This document shows, one piece after another, positions 50,048-58,115 of a stretch of 64,000 nucleotides of DNA (within the stretch, counting starts at the first letter, position 1; each line of letters opens with the position of its first letter). Source of the stretch: JADLHS01 sp036274115 (lineage in GTDB: Bacteria; Verrucomicrobiota; Verrucomicrobiia; Limisphaerales; JADLHS01); assembly GCA_036274115.1 (NCBI GenBank), contig DASUGI010000208.1, positions 4,420-68,419 on the forward strand, in the 5' to 3' direction. The position numbers were made by a program, and so were the translations under genes. The notes under the pieces are model-generated. The model saw only the letters and a list, made by a program, of their open reading frames with translations. It was not told the DNA's origin and did not search any database.

Positions 50048-51688
50048 ATGGCAGCAAAACAACTTTTATTTGATGAGGCAGCCCGCCAGGCGATTCTGCG
50101 TGGCGTCACCAAGCTCTCTCGCGCAGTCGTCGCGACGCTCGGCCCGAAAGGCCGCAACGTCGTGCTCGACAAAAAATTCGGTTCGCCGACGGTGACCAAG
50201 GACGGTGTCACGGTGGCGAAGGAAATTGAACTGGAAGACCCATACGAAAACATGGGCGCCCAGATGGTGCGCGAAGTCGCGAGCAAGACCAGCGACAACG
50301 CGGGCGACGGCACGACCACTGCAACGGTGTTGGCCGAATCCATCTATCGCGAAGGACTGAAGTTCGTCACCAGCGGTGCGAACCCGATCGGCATTCAACG
50401 CGGCATCAACAAGGCCGTCGAAGCCGCCGTCGGTCAGCTCGACAAGATCGCCAAGAAGGTCAAGGACAAGGAAGAGATCAAGCAGGTCGCGACCGTGTCC
50501 GCCAACTGGGACAACACCATTGGCGAAATCATCGCGGATGCGATGGACAAGGTCGGCAAGGACGGCACGATCACGGTGGAAGAAGCCAAGTCCATCGAAA
50601 CGACCCTCGACGTGGTCGAAGGTATGCAGTTCGACAAGGGCTATCTCTCACCCTACTTCGTCACCAATGCCGAGAGCATGGAAGCGAAGCTGGACGACGC
50701 TTACATCCTGAACTTCGAAAAGAAGATCAGCTCGCTCAAGGACCTGCTCCCCGTGTTGGAGAAGGTTGCCAAGGTCGGCAAGCCGCTGTTGATCATCGCG
50801 GAAGAAGTTGAAGGCGAAGCCCTCGCGACGCTCGTCGTGAACAAGCTCCGTGGCACGATCAACGTTTGCGCGGTGAAAGCTCCTGGCTTCGGCGACCGCC
50901 GCAAGGCCATGTGCGAAGACATCGCCATCCTCACTGGTGGCAAGTTCATCAGCGAAGACCTCGGTGTGAAGCTCGAGAGCATCACGCTTGAAGACCTCGG
51001 CCGCGCCAAGAGCATTGTCGTGGACAAGGAAAACACCACCATCGTCGAAGGCAATGGCAAGTCCTCCGAGATTCAGGGCCGCGTGAATCAAATCCGCCGC
51101 CAGATCGAAGAGACCACCAGCGACTACGACCGTGAAAAGTTGCAGGAACGCCTGGCGAAGCTCGCCGGTGGCGTGGCTGTCATCAATGTCGGCGCTGCGA
51201 CCGAGTCCGAGATGAAGGAAAAGAAAGCCCGTGTCGAAGACGCGTTGCACGCGACCCGCGCCGCCGTTGAAGAAGGCATCGTGGCCGGTGGTGGTGTGGC
51301 GCTCATCCGCTGCATCGAGGCCATCGAAGGCGTCAAAGGCTCGAATGACGACGAAGCGATCGGTGTCAGCATCGTGAAGCGTGCCGTGGAAGCGCCGCTC
51401 CGCGCACTCGCCGCGAACGCTGGCGAAGAAGGCAGCGTCATCGTGGAAGCCGTCAAGAAGGCCAAGGGCAACCAGGGTTACAACGTTGCGACTGGCGAGT
51501 ACGAAGACCTCGTGAAAGCGGGTGTCGTTGATCCCAAGAAGGTCACACGCACCGCACTGCAAAACGCGGCTTCCATCTCCGGTCTGCTCCTCACCACGGA
51601 ATGTCTCATCACCGAGATTCCGGAAAAGGAAAAGAAGACTCCCGCTGGCCACGGCCCTGAAGGCATGGGCGGCGGCATGGATTACTAA
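50048..51688 (+). CDS. groEL: Chaperonin GroEL
   Basis: A 546-residue Hsp60 chaperonin that folds proteins inside a double ring with GroES. Motifs: FDEAARQAILRGVTKLSRAV, ATLGPKGRNVVLDKKFGSPT, VTKDGVTVAKEIELEDPYEN, DNAGDGTTTATVLAES, and AAVEEGIVAGGGVALIRCIE. The end is GMGGGMDY, a short Gly/Met tail compared with the longer GGM repeats of many GroEL proteins. One copy is seen in the window. An intrinsic terminator lies about 85 bases past the stop. Confidence 0.98.
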   Translation: MAAKQLLFDEAARQAILRGVTKLSRAVVATLGPKGRNVVLDKKFGSPTVTKDGVTVAKEIELEDPYENMGAQMVREVASKTSDNAGDGTTTATVLAESIYREGLKFVTSGANPIGIQRGINKAVEAAVGQLDKIAKKVKDKEEIKQVATVSANWDNTIGEIIADAMDKVGKDGTITVEEAKSIETTLDVVEGMQFDKGYLSPYFVTNAESMEAKLDDAYILNFEKKISSLKDLLPVLEKVAKVGKPLLIIAEEVEGEALATLVVNKLRGTINVCAVKAPGFGDRRKAMCEDIAILTGGKFISEDLGVKLESITLEDLGRAKSIVVDKENTTIVEGNGKSSEIQGRVNQIRRQIEETTSDYDREKLQERLAKLAGGVAVINVGAATESEMKEKKARVEDALHATRAAVEEGIVAGGGVALIRCIEAIEGVKGSNDDEAIGVSIVKRAVEAPLRALAANAGEEGSVIVEAVKKAKGNQGYNVATGEYEDLVKAGVVDPKKVTRTALQNAASISGLLLTTECLITEIPEKEKKTPAGHGPEGMGGGMDY

Positions 51689-51735
51689 GACGCCAAGAAA
51701 CCCGCCTGCGTTCCGTACTGCGGGAACAGGCGTGG

Positions 51736-51805
51736 CGGTTTTCGTTCCGACGAAAACCGGAGGAACCGAACAACCCGGTCAGGCAACTGGCCGGGTTTTT
51801 GTTTT
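51736..51805 (+). terminator. Hairpin plus intrinsic terminator after groEL
   Basis: First, a perfect 10-base stem CGGTTTTCGT (51736-51745) with ACGAAAACCG (51750-51759) around TCCG. Then the terminator proper: AACCCGGTCA (51772-51781) pairs with TGGCCGGGTT (51788-51797), with one G-T pair, followed by TTTGTTTT. The double structure should end the groESL transcript and may stabilise its 3' end. Confidence 0.9.
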
Positions 51806-51909
51806 GATAGCGTTCGTTACGCTGTGACGAGCCCGAGCCCGGCAGCCGGAATACTTCGCCCCAGAAACTTTGCCCTCGCCACAGCGGAACTGGTCGTTAC
51901 TCTCCGCTC

Positions 51910-52815
51910 ATGAAACTTCATCGCCTTCCCGCGTTGGCTCTCTTCGTCTCTCTGAGCGTTCTGAGTTTGCCCGCGCAACCTGTGGTCACGGCAGCCTCGA
52001 CAAACAAGACCACGAAGCACTGCCTCTGGGAAGTCAAAGGCAAGAGCAAAACCGTGTTCCTGCTGGGTTCATTGCATCTGATGAAGAAGAACATGTATCC
52101 GCTCGATGCGCCCATTGAGAATGCCTACAAGAATGCCGACATCGTGGTTTTCGAAACCGACATGGCTGCGATGGAATCGCCAGAGTTTGCGCTGAAGTTG
52201 ATGAAGGAGGCCACTTATCCGGAGGGAGAAACGCTGAAGAAGAACCTGCCGGAGGCCACTTACTCGATGCTGGTTTCGAATCTGCAGGCCACCGTCGGCA
52301 GCGCCGAGCCATTTGAGAAATTCAAACCCTGGATGGTCGCGGTGACTCTCATCGCATTGGAACTGCAGAAGCTTGGTTTCTCTGCGGAGAAGGGGATCGA
52401 TAAACATTTTTACGCTCGAGCCAGGGAGGACCAGAAATCGATTCAGGAGCTCGAAGCGCCAGAGGAGCAGTTGAAACTGTTGACGAGCCTCAACGACATT
52501 GAAGCTGGCGACTTCCTCGGCCAGTCCCTCAGCGAAATGGCGGTCTGGAGAACGCAGTTCAGTGCGATGGTTGAAGCCTGGCGAGTGGGAGACACGAAGG
52601 GACTGGAAAAGATCCTCACTGAATCCTTCGAAAGATATCCCGCCCTGGAGAAGAAATTCCTGACGAGCCGTAACGAAAAGTGGCTGGGCAAAATCGAAAA
52701 GCTTCTCCAGGGTGACAAGAATGTGCTGATCGTAGTGGGTGCTGCCCACCTGGCGGGAACAGACAGTGTTGTTGATCTGTTGACACGCAAAGGCTTCAAA
52801 GTGGAACAACGCTGA
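51910..52815 (+). CDS. TraB/GumN family exported protein
   Basis: A 301-residue exported protein of the TraB/GumN (Tiki-like) family. A signal peptide (LHRLPALALFVSLSVLSLPA) precedes the domain. Motifs: VFLLGSLHLMKKNMYPLDAP, VVFETDMAAMESPEF with the conserved acidic pair, FEKFKPWMVAVTLIALELQK, GIDKHFYARARED and LIVVGAAHLAGTDSVVDLLT. Animal Tiki relatives are metalloproteases; bacterial function is mostly unknown. The conserved Gly-x-x-His near the start and His in GAAHL are the likely metal ligands. Monocistronic. Confidence 0.92.
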   Translation: MKLHRLPALALFVSLSVLSLPAQPVVTAASTNKTTKHCLWEVKGKSKTVFLLGSLHLMKKNMYPLDAPIENAYKNADIVVFETDMAAMESPEFALKLMKEATYPEGETLKKNLPEATYSMLVSNLQATVGSAEPFEKFKPWMVAVTLIALELQKLGFSAEKGIDKHFYARAREDQKSIQELEAPEEQLKLLTSLNDIEAGDFLGQSLSEMAVWRTQFSAMVEAWRVGDTKGLEKILTESFERYPALEKKFLTSRNEKWLGKIEKLLQGDKNVLIVVGAAHLAGTDSVVDLLTRKGFKVEQR

Positions 52816-52947
52816 GGGCTCGCGCAACGGCCGCTGAACCCACGTGTCAATTGCCTGGGCACCTTTTGGGTGTTCCTTTCGTGCTTTTCTCACGGCGCCA
52901 ATATCCCGGGTCCAAGTGGCCTCTGCTTTGCTGTCGAAGCGGTGTTG

Positions 52948-53556
52948 ATGCAAAGGATGAAATTGACCCGGTTTTCAATTGGTGCGGGCTGGTGGCGCAG
53001 TCTTACGCTCTTCATGTTGATGCTGCTTACCGTGCAGTTCTTCCGCAGGGAGGTAGGCACTTTCTCGGTGGTGGAAGGCTTCAGCATGTATCCCACGTTC
53101 CTGCCCAATGACGTAGTGCAGGCACGAACGCTGCACGCGGAACTGCGGCGCGGGGACGTGGTCATCGTTGCCGACACCAAAGGAGAAGAGATGATCAAAC
53201 GCGTCATTGGCTTGCCCGGAGAAACGGTGTCGCTCTTTCGCGGGTTCGTTTACATCAATCACCGCCGGTTGATTGAGCCCTACCTTCCGAAATTCACGTA
53301 TACCTTCAAACGTGACGAGAGTTCCGAGCGCAGTGTTTCCTGGCCGCTGGGGGCCGGACAATATTTTGTCCTCGGGGACAACCGCCTGCATAGCGCGGAC
53401 AGCCGGCACTACGGCCCGCTCGCGCGACATCAGATTCTCCGCATCGTCGATACGCCGGCGAATACGCGGCCCGAACTCAGTGATATCATCCTGTTGGAAA
53501 GCGGTGAGGTGTTACGCATCGGGCCGTCGGAACAACAACGAGCTGCGACACCGTAG
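52948..53556 (+). CDS. lepB: Signal peptidase I
   Basis: About 202 residues. A membrane anchor (WWRSLTLFMLMLLTVQFF) is followed by VEGFSMYPTFLPND with catalytic Ser46, a loop RRGDVVIVADTKGEEMIKRVIG with general-base Lys84, and LGDNRLHSADSRHYGPLA, the typical SPase box. It removes signal peptides of exported proteins, of which this window encodes many. The start is uncertain: ATGs at 52948 and 52957, and a GTG at 52870, are in frame, and none has a clear ribosome binding site. It is shorter than E. coli LepB, as in many bacteria with one anchor. Confidence 0.9.
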   Translation: MQRMKLTRFSIGAGWWRSLTLFMLMLLTVQFFRREVGTFSVVEGFSMYPTFLPNDVVQARTLHAELRRGDVVIVADTKGEEMIKRVIGLPGETVSLFRGFVYINHRRLIEPYLPKFTYTFKRDESSERSVSWPLGAGQYFVLGDNRLHSADSRHYGPLARHQILRIVDTPANTRPELSDIILLESGEVLRIGPSEQQRAATP

Positions 53557-53643
53557 CGACCTTCGAGATCAGAATCCTACTGAAGTGCAGTTCAGAGAAC
53601 TTGCCACTTGCCGACGGAAAGAATCGGTGACTAACGTGTCCCG

Positions 53644-54465
53644 ATGAATCTGGAAGACCACCTCGGTGACATTATCCGCAAGGCTCGCCGGATGACGAAC
53701 GTTCCCGCTGCGGCTGCCGCAAAGGCAGCGCGATTGACTGAGGCTGAACTCTCCTCGCTCGAAGACTCGGGGATATTCGCAAAGCAACCGGACTTTCAAT
53801 CGCTCGCGGGCGGGATCGGTTTAAACCCGACCAAGCTGGAAAGCATCGCCAAAGGGTGGTTGCCGGCCAAATGCGATCTAAGAACGTGGCGACAGTTTCG
53901 TGTCGGCACGACGTCAGGCGATGGGATCACGGTAAATTGTTATCTGGCCTGGGACGAAACCACGCGGGAGGCCGCACTGTTTGATACCGGGTTTGAGGCG
54001 GCACCGATTCTCGATACCGTTGCGAAGGAAAAACTGCTCCTGCGCGATATCTTCATCACTCACTCGCATCACGACCATATCGCTGCCCTGGTCGATGTGC
54101 GGACCGCTTTGCCGCAGTGCCGGGTTCACGGTCATTCCCGGAAAGTTCCGGCCGAGCAAAGACTGAAAGCCGGTGAGACTTTTCAGGTGGGAAGATTGAA
54201 AATCGGCTATCGCGAAACCCCCGGCCACGCCGCTGATGGCGTCACCTACCTTATCAGTGATTGGCCAAATAATGTGCCGCAAGTCGCGATTGTCGGTGAC
54301 ACGATCTTCGCCGGCTCGATGGGCAGCGGGAATGATTCCTGGCAAGTGGCGCGACAAAAAGTGCGCGAACACATCCTCAGCCTGCCGCCCGACACGCTGC
54401 TGTGTCCCGGCCACGGCCCGCTCACCACCGTGGCGGAAGAGCAAGCCAACAATCCATTTTTTTGA
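53644..54465 (+). CDS. HTH-like domain fused to metallo-beta-lactamase fold hydrolase
   Basis: A 273-residue protein. The first 75 residues (IIRKARRMTNVPAAAAAKAA, RLTEAELSSLEDSGIFAKQP, LAGGIGLNPTKLESIAKGWL) look like an XRE/Cro-type HTH. Then an MBL-fold hydrolase: NCYLAWDETTREAALFDTGF, FITHSHHDHIAALVD with the zinc motif His140-x-His142-x-Asp144-His145, TPGHAADGVTYLISD and AIVGDTIFAGSMG, and LLCPGHGPLTT. The zinc-site order is like glyoxalase II. The fusion suggests a hydrolase that also binds DNA or another partner, or an HTH used as an oligomerisation unit. The function is unknown. Confidence 0.85.
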   Translation: MNLEDHLGDIIRKARRMTNVPAAAAAKAARLTEAELSSLEDSGIFAKQPDFQSLAGGIGLNPTKLESIAKGWLPAKCDLRTWRQFRVGTTSGDGITVNCYLAWDETTREAALFDTGFEAAPILDTVAKEKLLLRDIFITHSHHDHIAALVDVRTALPQCRVHGHSRKVPAEQRLKAGETFQVGRLKIGYRETPGHAADGVTYLISDWPNNVPQVAIVGDTIFAGSMGSGNDSWQVARQKVREHILSLPPDTLLCPGHGPLTTVAEEQANNPFF

Positions 54466-54486
54466 AGCCGCTTCATACGAGTGGAT

Positions 54487-54948
54487 TCACGGCTTGAACA
54501 GGCGATAGAAGCGGCTCCCGGCGGGTGGATTGAGGATGAGGTATTTGGTCGTGCCGTTATCCTGAATGCCAGTACTGACGTTGCTCCAGTTCAGTGACGC
54601 GACGTGGTTCGTGTTGTGCTGAAGCGTGAAACCCGCGGCCACCGACGGCCAGGAAATGACCGCCGTGTTGGTGGGAGTGAGCGTGATGGTCAGCAATGGC
54701 GCTTCGGGGGTTTGCACCAGCGAAAGCAAACTCCAAAAACCACTGTTCAATGAATAACCGCTGCCCCTGATCGTGCCGGCTTCGGGCTGACCAATCGTCC
54801 CGCTCACCGAATAAACAGCGCCAGTGCTCGTGCCACCGCCGCCATCAATCGTGTGCCAGGGGATGGAGAAGGATTGCGCTTGGGCGATGGTTGTAACCAC
54901 AAATACGACGACCACGCCAATTTGGAGTTTTTGCAAAATGGTGTTCAT
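54487..54948 (-). CDS. Secreted protein with shared C-terminal domain
   Basis: A 153-residue secreted protein. The signal is LQIGVVVVFVVTTIAQAQS. The mature part begins SIPWHTIDGGGGTSTGAVYS, then IGQPEAGTIRGSGYSLNSGF, a pattern common in short secreted proteins of this phylum. The last 75 residues (LLTITLTPTNTAVISWPSVA to PPAGSRFYRLFKP) are the common C-terminal domain, so the protein is little more than a signal, a linker and that domain. It is last in an operon of three secreted proteins, eight bases after an M6-type protease. Confidence 0.8.
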   Translation of the reverse strand: MNTILQKLQIGVVVVFVVTTIAQAQSFSIPWHTIDGGGGTSTGAVYSVSGTIGQPEAGTIRGSGYSLNSGFWSLLSLVQTPEAPLLTITLTPTNTAVISWPSVAAGFTLQHNTNHVASLNWSNVSTGIQDNGTTKYLILNPPAGSRFYRLFKP

Positions 54949-54956
54949 GGATTTGT

Positions 54957-56435
54957 TTATTGTCCAATTGTGACTGCCCCCCCGACAGCTTCCAACACCA
55001 GGGCTTTGCTGAGGTTATTGACGGTCTCAGCCGAGCTCCCCGGTTTCAGCTTGATAAATCCGCCGTAGGACGCGGCGGCAACACCCTCGGCAAAGGTGTT
55101 GAAGGGGTTTGCAAAAGTTCCGTTCTCGCTTCCGACATATGAAAAGTGAACCCACGTATCCGAGCCAGTCACCCACTCCACGGTGATGCTACCGGCACCC
55201 GAGGTAAACGGCCGCACTCGAATATAGGTTGCGAGCGACATCGAATTCGTGCCATCCGGCATCCAGAAAAGGGGCGGCGTGGTCGTGCCGCTGGTCCACA
55301 GTTGGTTGGCATCCTGCCCACGTTGCAGACTTGGTTGACCTTGGAGCCAGACGGACTGGCCGAGGCCCGCCCACTCGTAAATGGTAAAATCAGGCTTGTG
55401 AACGACGTGCCAGATGCCAAGACCGCTGGTCGGTATGTTTGCGTCATACCCGGAACCCCAAGGACTCGTGCGCGTGCGGTACTCGATCAGGAAGAACTCA
55501 CCGGTGCCATGAGCCGGATCGTAAAGGATGATGGGCGCATCGGTCGCCGACAGTAACTGCGCCGCCGTGATGGACTCGATACCCCCGGCACCAACGTTGC
55601 GGATGCGTGGTTCGACCCAGCCCAACTGTAACTTGTGCCAGGCATCGAGGCCAAAGGTCGCCATGTCGTCTGCGTTGGTAATCGTGCAACTCATCAGGTT
55701 GTATTGGTTGCCATGACAAGTGACACTCCAGACTCCGTAGAGATCCTTGGTGCCTATGATATGACTCACCTCATGGCAAAGAGTTCCAAAACTGACGCGT
55801 TGCGTGAGCAAGCCCACCGACATGCTGATCGCTTTGCTGGAGCCGGGCGGTACAAAGGGGAGAGAGTTCGTAGGCCCTGTAGGGTTGGCCCACCGGGCGG
55901 CCCCACTGTCGTTCGGTGTCAAATTGTCGAAAATCATGACCATCACTTCTGGCGCGGTGATTGTTCCGTCCTCATTGGCATCGTACGGTGCAAAATTGAA
56001 TCCAGCGGCAACGGCCGCGTTGATCGCAATACCTCCCCGGGCAACGTCGTTGGTCGTGGCCATCGCACGATCCGTGGCGTTGAGTTGCAGCGGACCAATG
56101 ATGCCCGCGCCGGCGCGATTGAGGAAAAAACGGCCGTGAGAATTCTCCATAAAGAAACCGTTCACGCTGCGCACACCGGCCGGGGTGGTGTTGAAAAAGT
56201 TGAACACCAGGTCGTCATAGTAAGATGTGGGGTGTGCAAACGTGCCGGTGTTGGCAAGGTCCAGGAGGATTACCAGCGTGGGACGCGCGCCTAAAGCCAA
56301 TTGTCCGTTCACCTTCATCTTCTGGTAGCCAAAGTCATCCAGCGTCACACCGCGGAGGTTGGTCGACATAACTGCGAGCAGCACGCCGAACGAAATCGCG
56401 GTGAGATTAGGCGTAAGTCTGGTGGACCATTTCAT
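54957..56435 (-). CDS. Secreted M6-type metalloprotease domain protein
   Basis: About 492 residues. An N-terminal export signal (NLTAISFGVLLAVMSTNLRG) precedes an M6-like catalytic region: YDANEDGTITAPEVMVMIFD, then GTLCHEVSHIIGTKDLYGVW with the zinc motif HEVSH, and YNLMSCTITNADDMATFGLD, the typical substrate-pocket stretch. The C-terminal 130 residues (TYIRVRPFTSGAGSITVEWV to LEAVGGAVTIGQ) are beta-rich and end in a parallel-beta-helix-like segment (GTFANPFNTFAEGVAAASYG), not the FYR ending. It is the middle gene of a secreted-protein operon. It probably digests external proteins or matures its neighbours. Confidence 0.87.
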   Translation of the reverse strand: MKWSTRLTPNLTAISFGVLLAVMSTNLRGVTLDDFGYQKMKVNGQLALGARPTLVILLDLANTGTFAHPTSYYDDLVFNFFNTTPAGVRSVNGFFMENSHGRFFLNRAGAGIIGPLQLNATDRAMATTNDVARGGIAINAAVAAGFNFAPYDANEDGTITAPEVMVMIFDNLTPNDSGAARWANPTGPTNSLPFVPPGSSKAISMSVGLLTQRVSFGTLCHEVSHIIGTKDLYGVWSVTCHGNQYNLMSCTITNADDMATFGLDAWHKLQLGWVEPRIRNVGAGGIESITAAQLLSATDAPIILYDPAHGTGEFFLIEYRTRTSPWGSGYDANIPTSGLGIWHVVHKPDFTIYEWAGLGQSVWLQGQPSLQRGQDANQLWTSGTTTPPLFWMPDGTNSMSLATYIRVRPFTSGAGSITVEWVTGSDTWVHFSYVGSENGTFANPFNTFAEGVAAASYGGFIKLKPGSSAETVNNLSKALVLEAVGGAVTIGQ

Positions 56436-56449
56436 AATCACCCTCCGAA

Positions 56450-58009
56450 TTACTGCAACGTTACCAGCACCAACACCATCCCCTTGCCCTCTTTTAGACC
56501 GGTCATGGCTTTGCCGAGGATGGCGCCTTGAGCCCTGCCGTGGTCAACAACCTTCATAGCGTGACCGGGCGTTTCCGAAGTCGTCAGCAAATCGCCGGGC
56601 TTGATGTCGCCGTATTCGGCGTCGGCCTGCACATAGGCGCGTCCACTCAAGGCCACGTTCTCACCGCCTTCGATGGCCCCTTCCTGATGCAAACTGATTC
56701 CCGGCCGAATGCCGTTGGCGCCGCTGACAATGCCGGCTACCCGCTTATCGTAGGCCTGCCCGCTGAGCTTGAGATGCCCAGGGTTAAGTTCATCGATCAC
56801 TACCACCGACCCTTTGGGGATCTCGGGCGAACTCATCTTAAACGGTTCGGCAATGTCTGCCCCGCCGGTGATCGTGAGCACGGAAGTTCGCGTCGTCCCG
56901 ATGACGTCCAGTTTGGCTTGGGGAATACTGGTCCCGATGCCAACGTTGCCGTTGAAGCGAATGGTCATATGGCTTTCCGTGGCCTGATTGCAGGGGAACG
57001 TGTTGCACTCAGGACGGTACAAGAAGGCCAGGTCGCCATCCACAACCTGCAAGTAGCGATTCGCCTTCCGAATCAGCCCAAACCCGTTCAGGTCGGACAT
57101 GGTGATGAATGGTTGAAAGCCCGCAATGCGCAGCGCGTCCTGGGCGGCGATGTCGAGCTTGCTGGCGGGCGAGGTCGTACCGATACCCACGTTTCCAGTT
57201 GATCCTATGGCTAAACGATAGTCACCGACCGTATCGTCGAAGATCCCGAAGCCACCTGCTCCGACACCAGTGAAGCTGCCTCCGGAGAGCAACGAGTATC
57301 TGCGCCCGCCGGCAGCAGTGTTCTCGAGAGTCATGCCGGTGCCACTGGCGGTCCCACCCGTCAGCTTGAGACCGTTGTTGTAGCTACTAACTCCACCGAT
57401 GGTCAGCCGCTCGTTCGGCACGCTGGTGCCAATCCCGACGTTGCCACCGTTGTAATAGGTGTTTGTGCCGTTCAAACTCCACACCGCGCCGGCGGGGCCG
57501 GACGAGGAAAGCGTCAACGTGTTGCCATTCGTGGCGAGTGTCATGTTCGCTCCCACTGCCAACGTGACGTTGTCGCGGAGATTGTTGAGACTCTTGACTG
57601 CCGCACCACTGACGACATTGGAAGCGTTGCCGGCGTGAATGGCATACGGCGTCGCAGTCAGCGCCTGTCGTGGTGTCAGCAAGGCAAAGCTGCCGCCGCC
57701 GTTCGTGCGCACTTCAATCTGGAGCCAACGCGCCGGTCCGGTGAACACTCCCGCACCAAAATCCAGGCCCGTAACGAAAAGACCGTTGCTGACATTGACG
57801 CTGGCGTTCGTCAGCGGACCGCCGGCGATGCTTCCGCCGTCCGCGGCGTCGTAAACGGTGAATCTTAAGTCATGAAGGCCGGAGACCGGAGACCCATTCA
57901 GGTCCAACCTGCCTTGGTAAGTGAATGCGGTGGTCTGGGCCTGGAGAGGGACGGCAATAACCAATAGCAACAGTGCAAGTGCCGAGGAGCTTCGAGTGGA
58001 GGTTTTCAT
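56450..58009 (-). CDS. Secreted repeat protein, phage tail-fibre-like
   Basis: A 519-residue secreted protein. The signal peptide is SALALLLLVIAVPLQAQ. The domain at 30-150 (FTYQGRLDLNGSPVSGLHDL, RFTVYDAADGGSIAGGPL) is common in secreted proteins of this group. Then four stretches of the form NVGIGTSxPxxKLDI occur (GNVGIGTSVPNERLTIGGV, GNVGIGTTSPASKLDIAAQ, GNVGIGTSIPQAKLDVIGT), as in trimeric fibre proteins. The C-terminal 120 residues (GADIAEPFKMSSPEIPKGSV to KGMVLVLVTLQ) resemble peptidase_G2/tail-spike end domains. It probably forms a surface or secreted fibre. It leads the operon with the M6-type protease. Confidence 0.82.
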   Translation of the reverse strand: MKTSTRSSSALALLLLVIAVPLQAQTTAFTYQGRLDLNGSPVSGLHDLRFTVYDAADGGSIAGGPLTNASVNVSNGLFVTGLDFGAGVFTGPARWLQIEVRTNGGGSFALLTPRQALTATPYAIHAGNASNVVSGAAVKSLNNLRDNVTLAVGANMTLATNGNTLTLSSSGPAGAVWSLNGTNTYYNGGNVGIGTSVPNERLTIGGVSSYNNGLKLTGGTASGTGMTLENTAAGGRRYSLLSGGSFTGVGAGGFGIFDDTVGDYRLAIGSTGNVGIGTTSPASKLDIAAQDALRIAGFQPFITMSDLNGFGLIRKANRYLQVVDGDLAFLYRPECNTFPCNQATESHMTIRFNGNVGIGTSIPQAKLDVIGTTRTSVLTITGGADIAEPFKMSSPEIPKGSVVVIDELNPGHLKLSGQAYDKRVAGIVSGANGIRPGISLHQEGAIEGGENVALSGRAYVQADAEYGDIKPGDLLTTSETPGHAMKVVDHGRAQGAILGKAMTGLKEGKGMVLVLVTLQ

Positions 58010-58115
58010 GGTCACAATGGGTTTTCACAGGAGTGATGCGACACCCACGGAGGAATTCCCTCAAAAAAGTTAAAGGCTGGTTGCCAAACTGATTTCCGCT
58101 GTTCCGGCAACCAGC

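Noticed and set aside
50648..51652. 334-codon minus-strand frame opposite groEL
   Set aside because: Shadow of the certain groEL gene, with no independent support.
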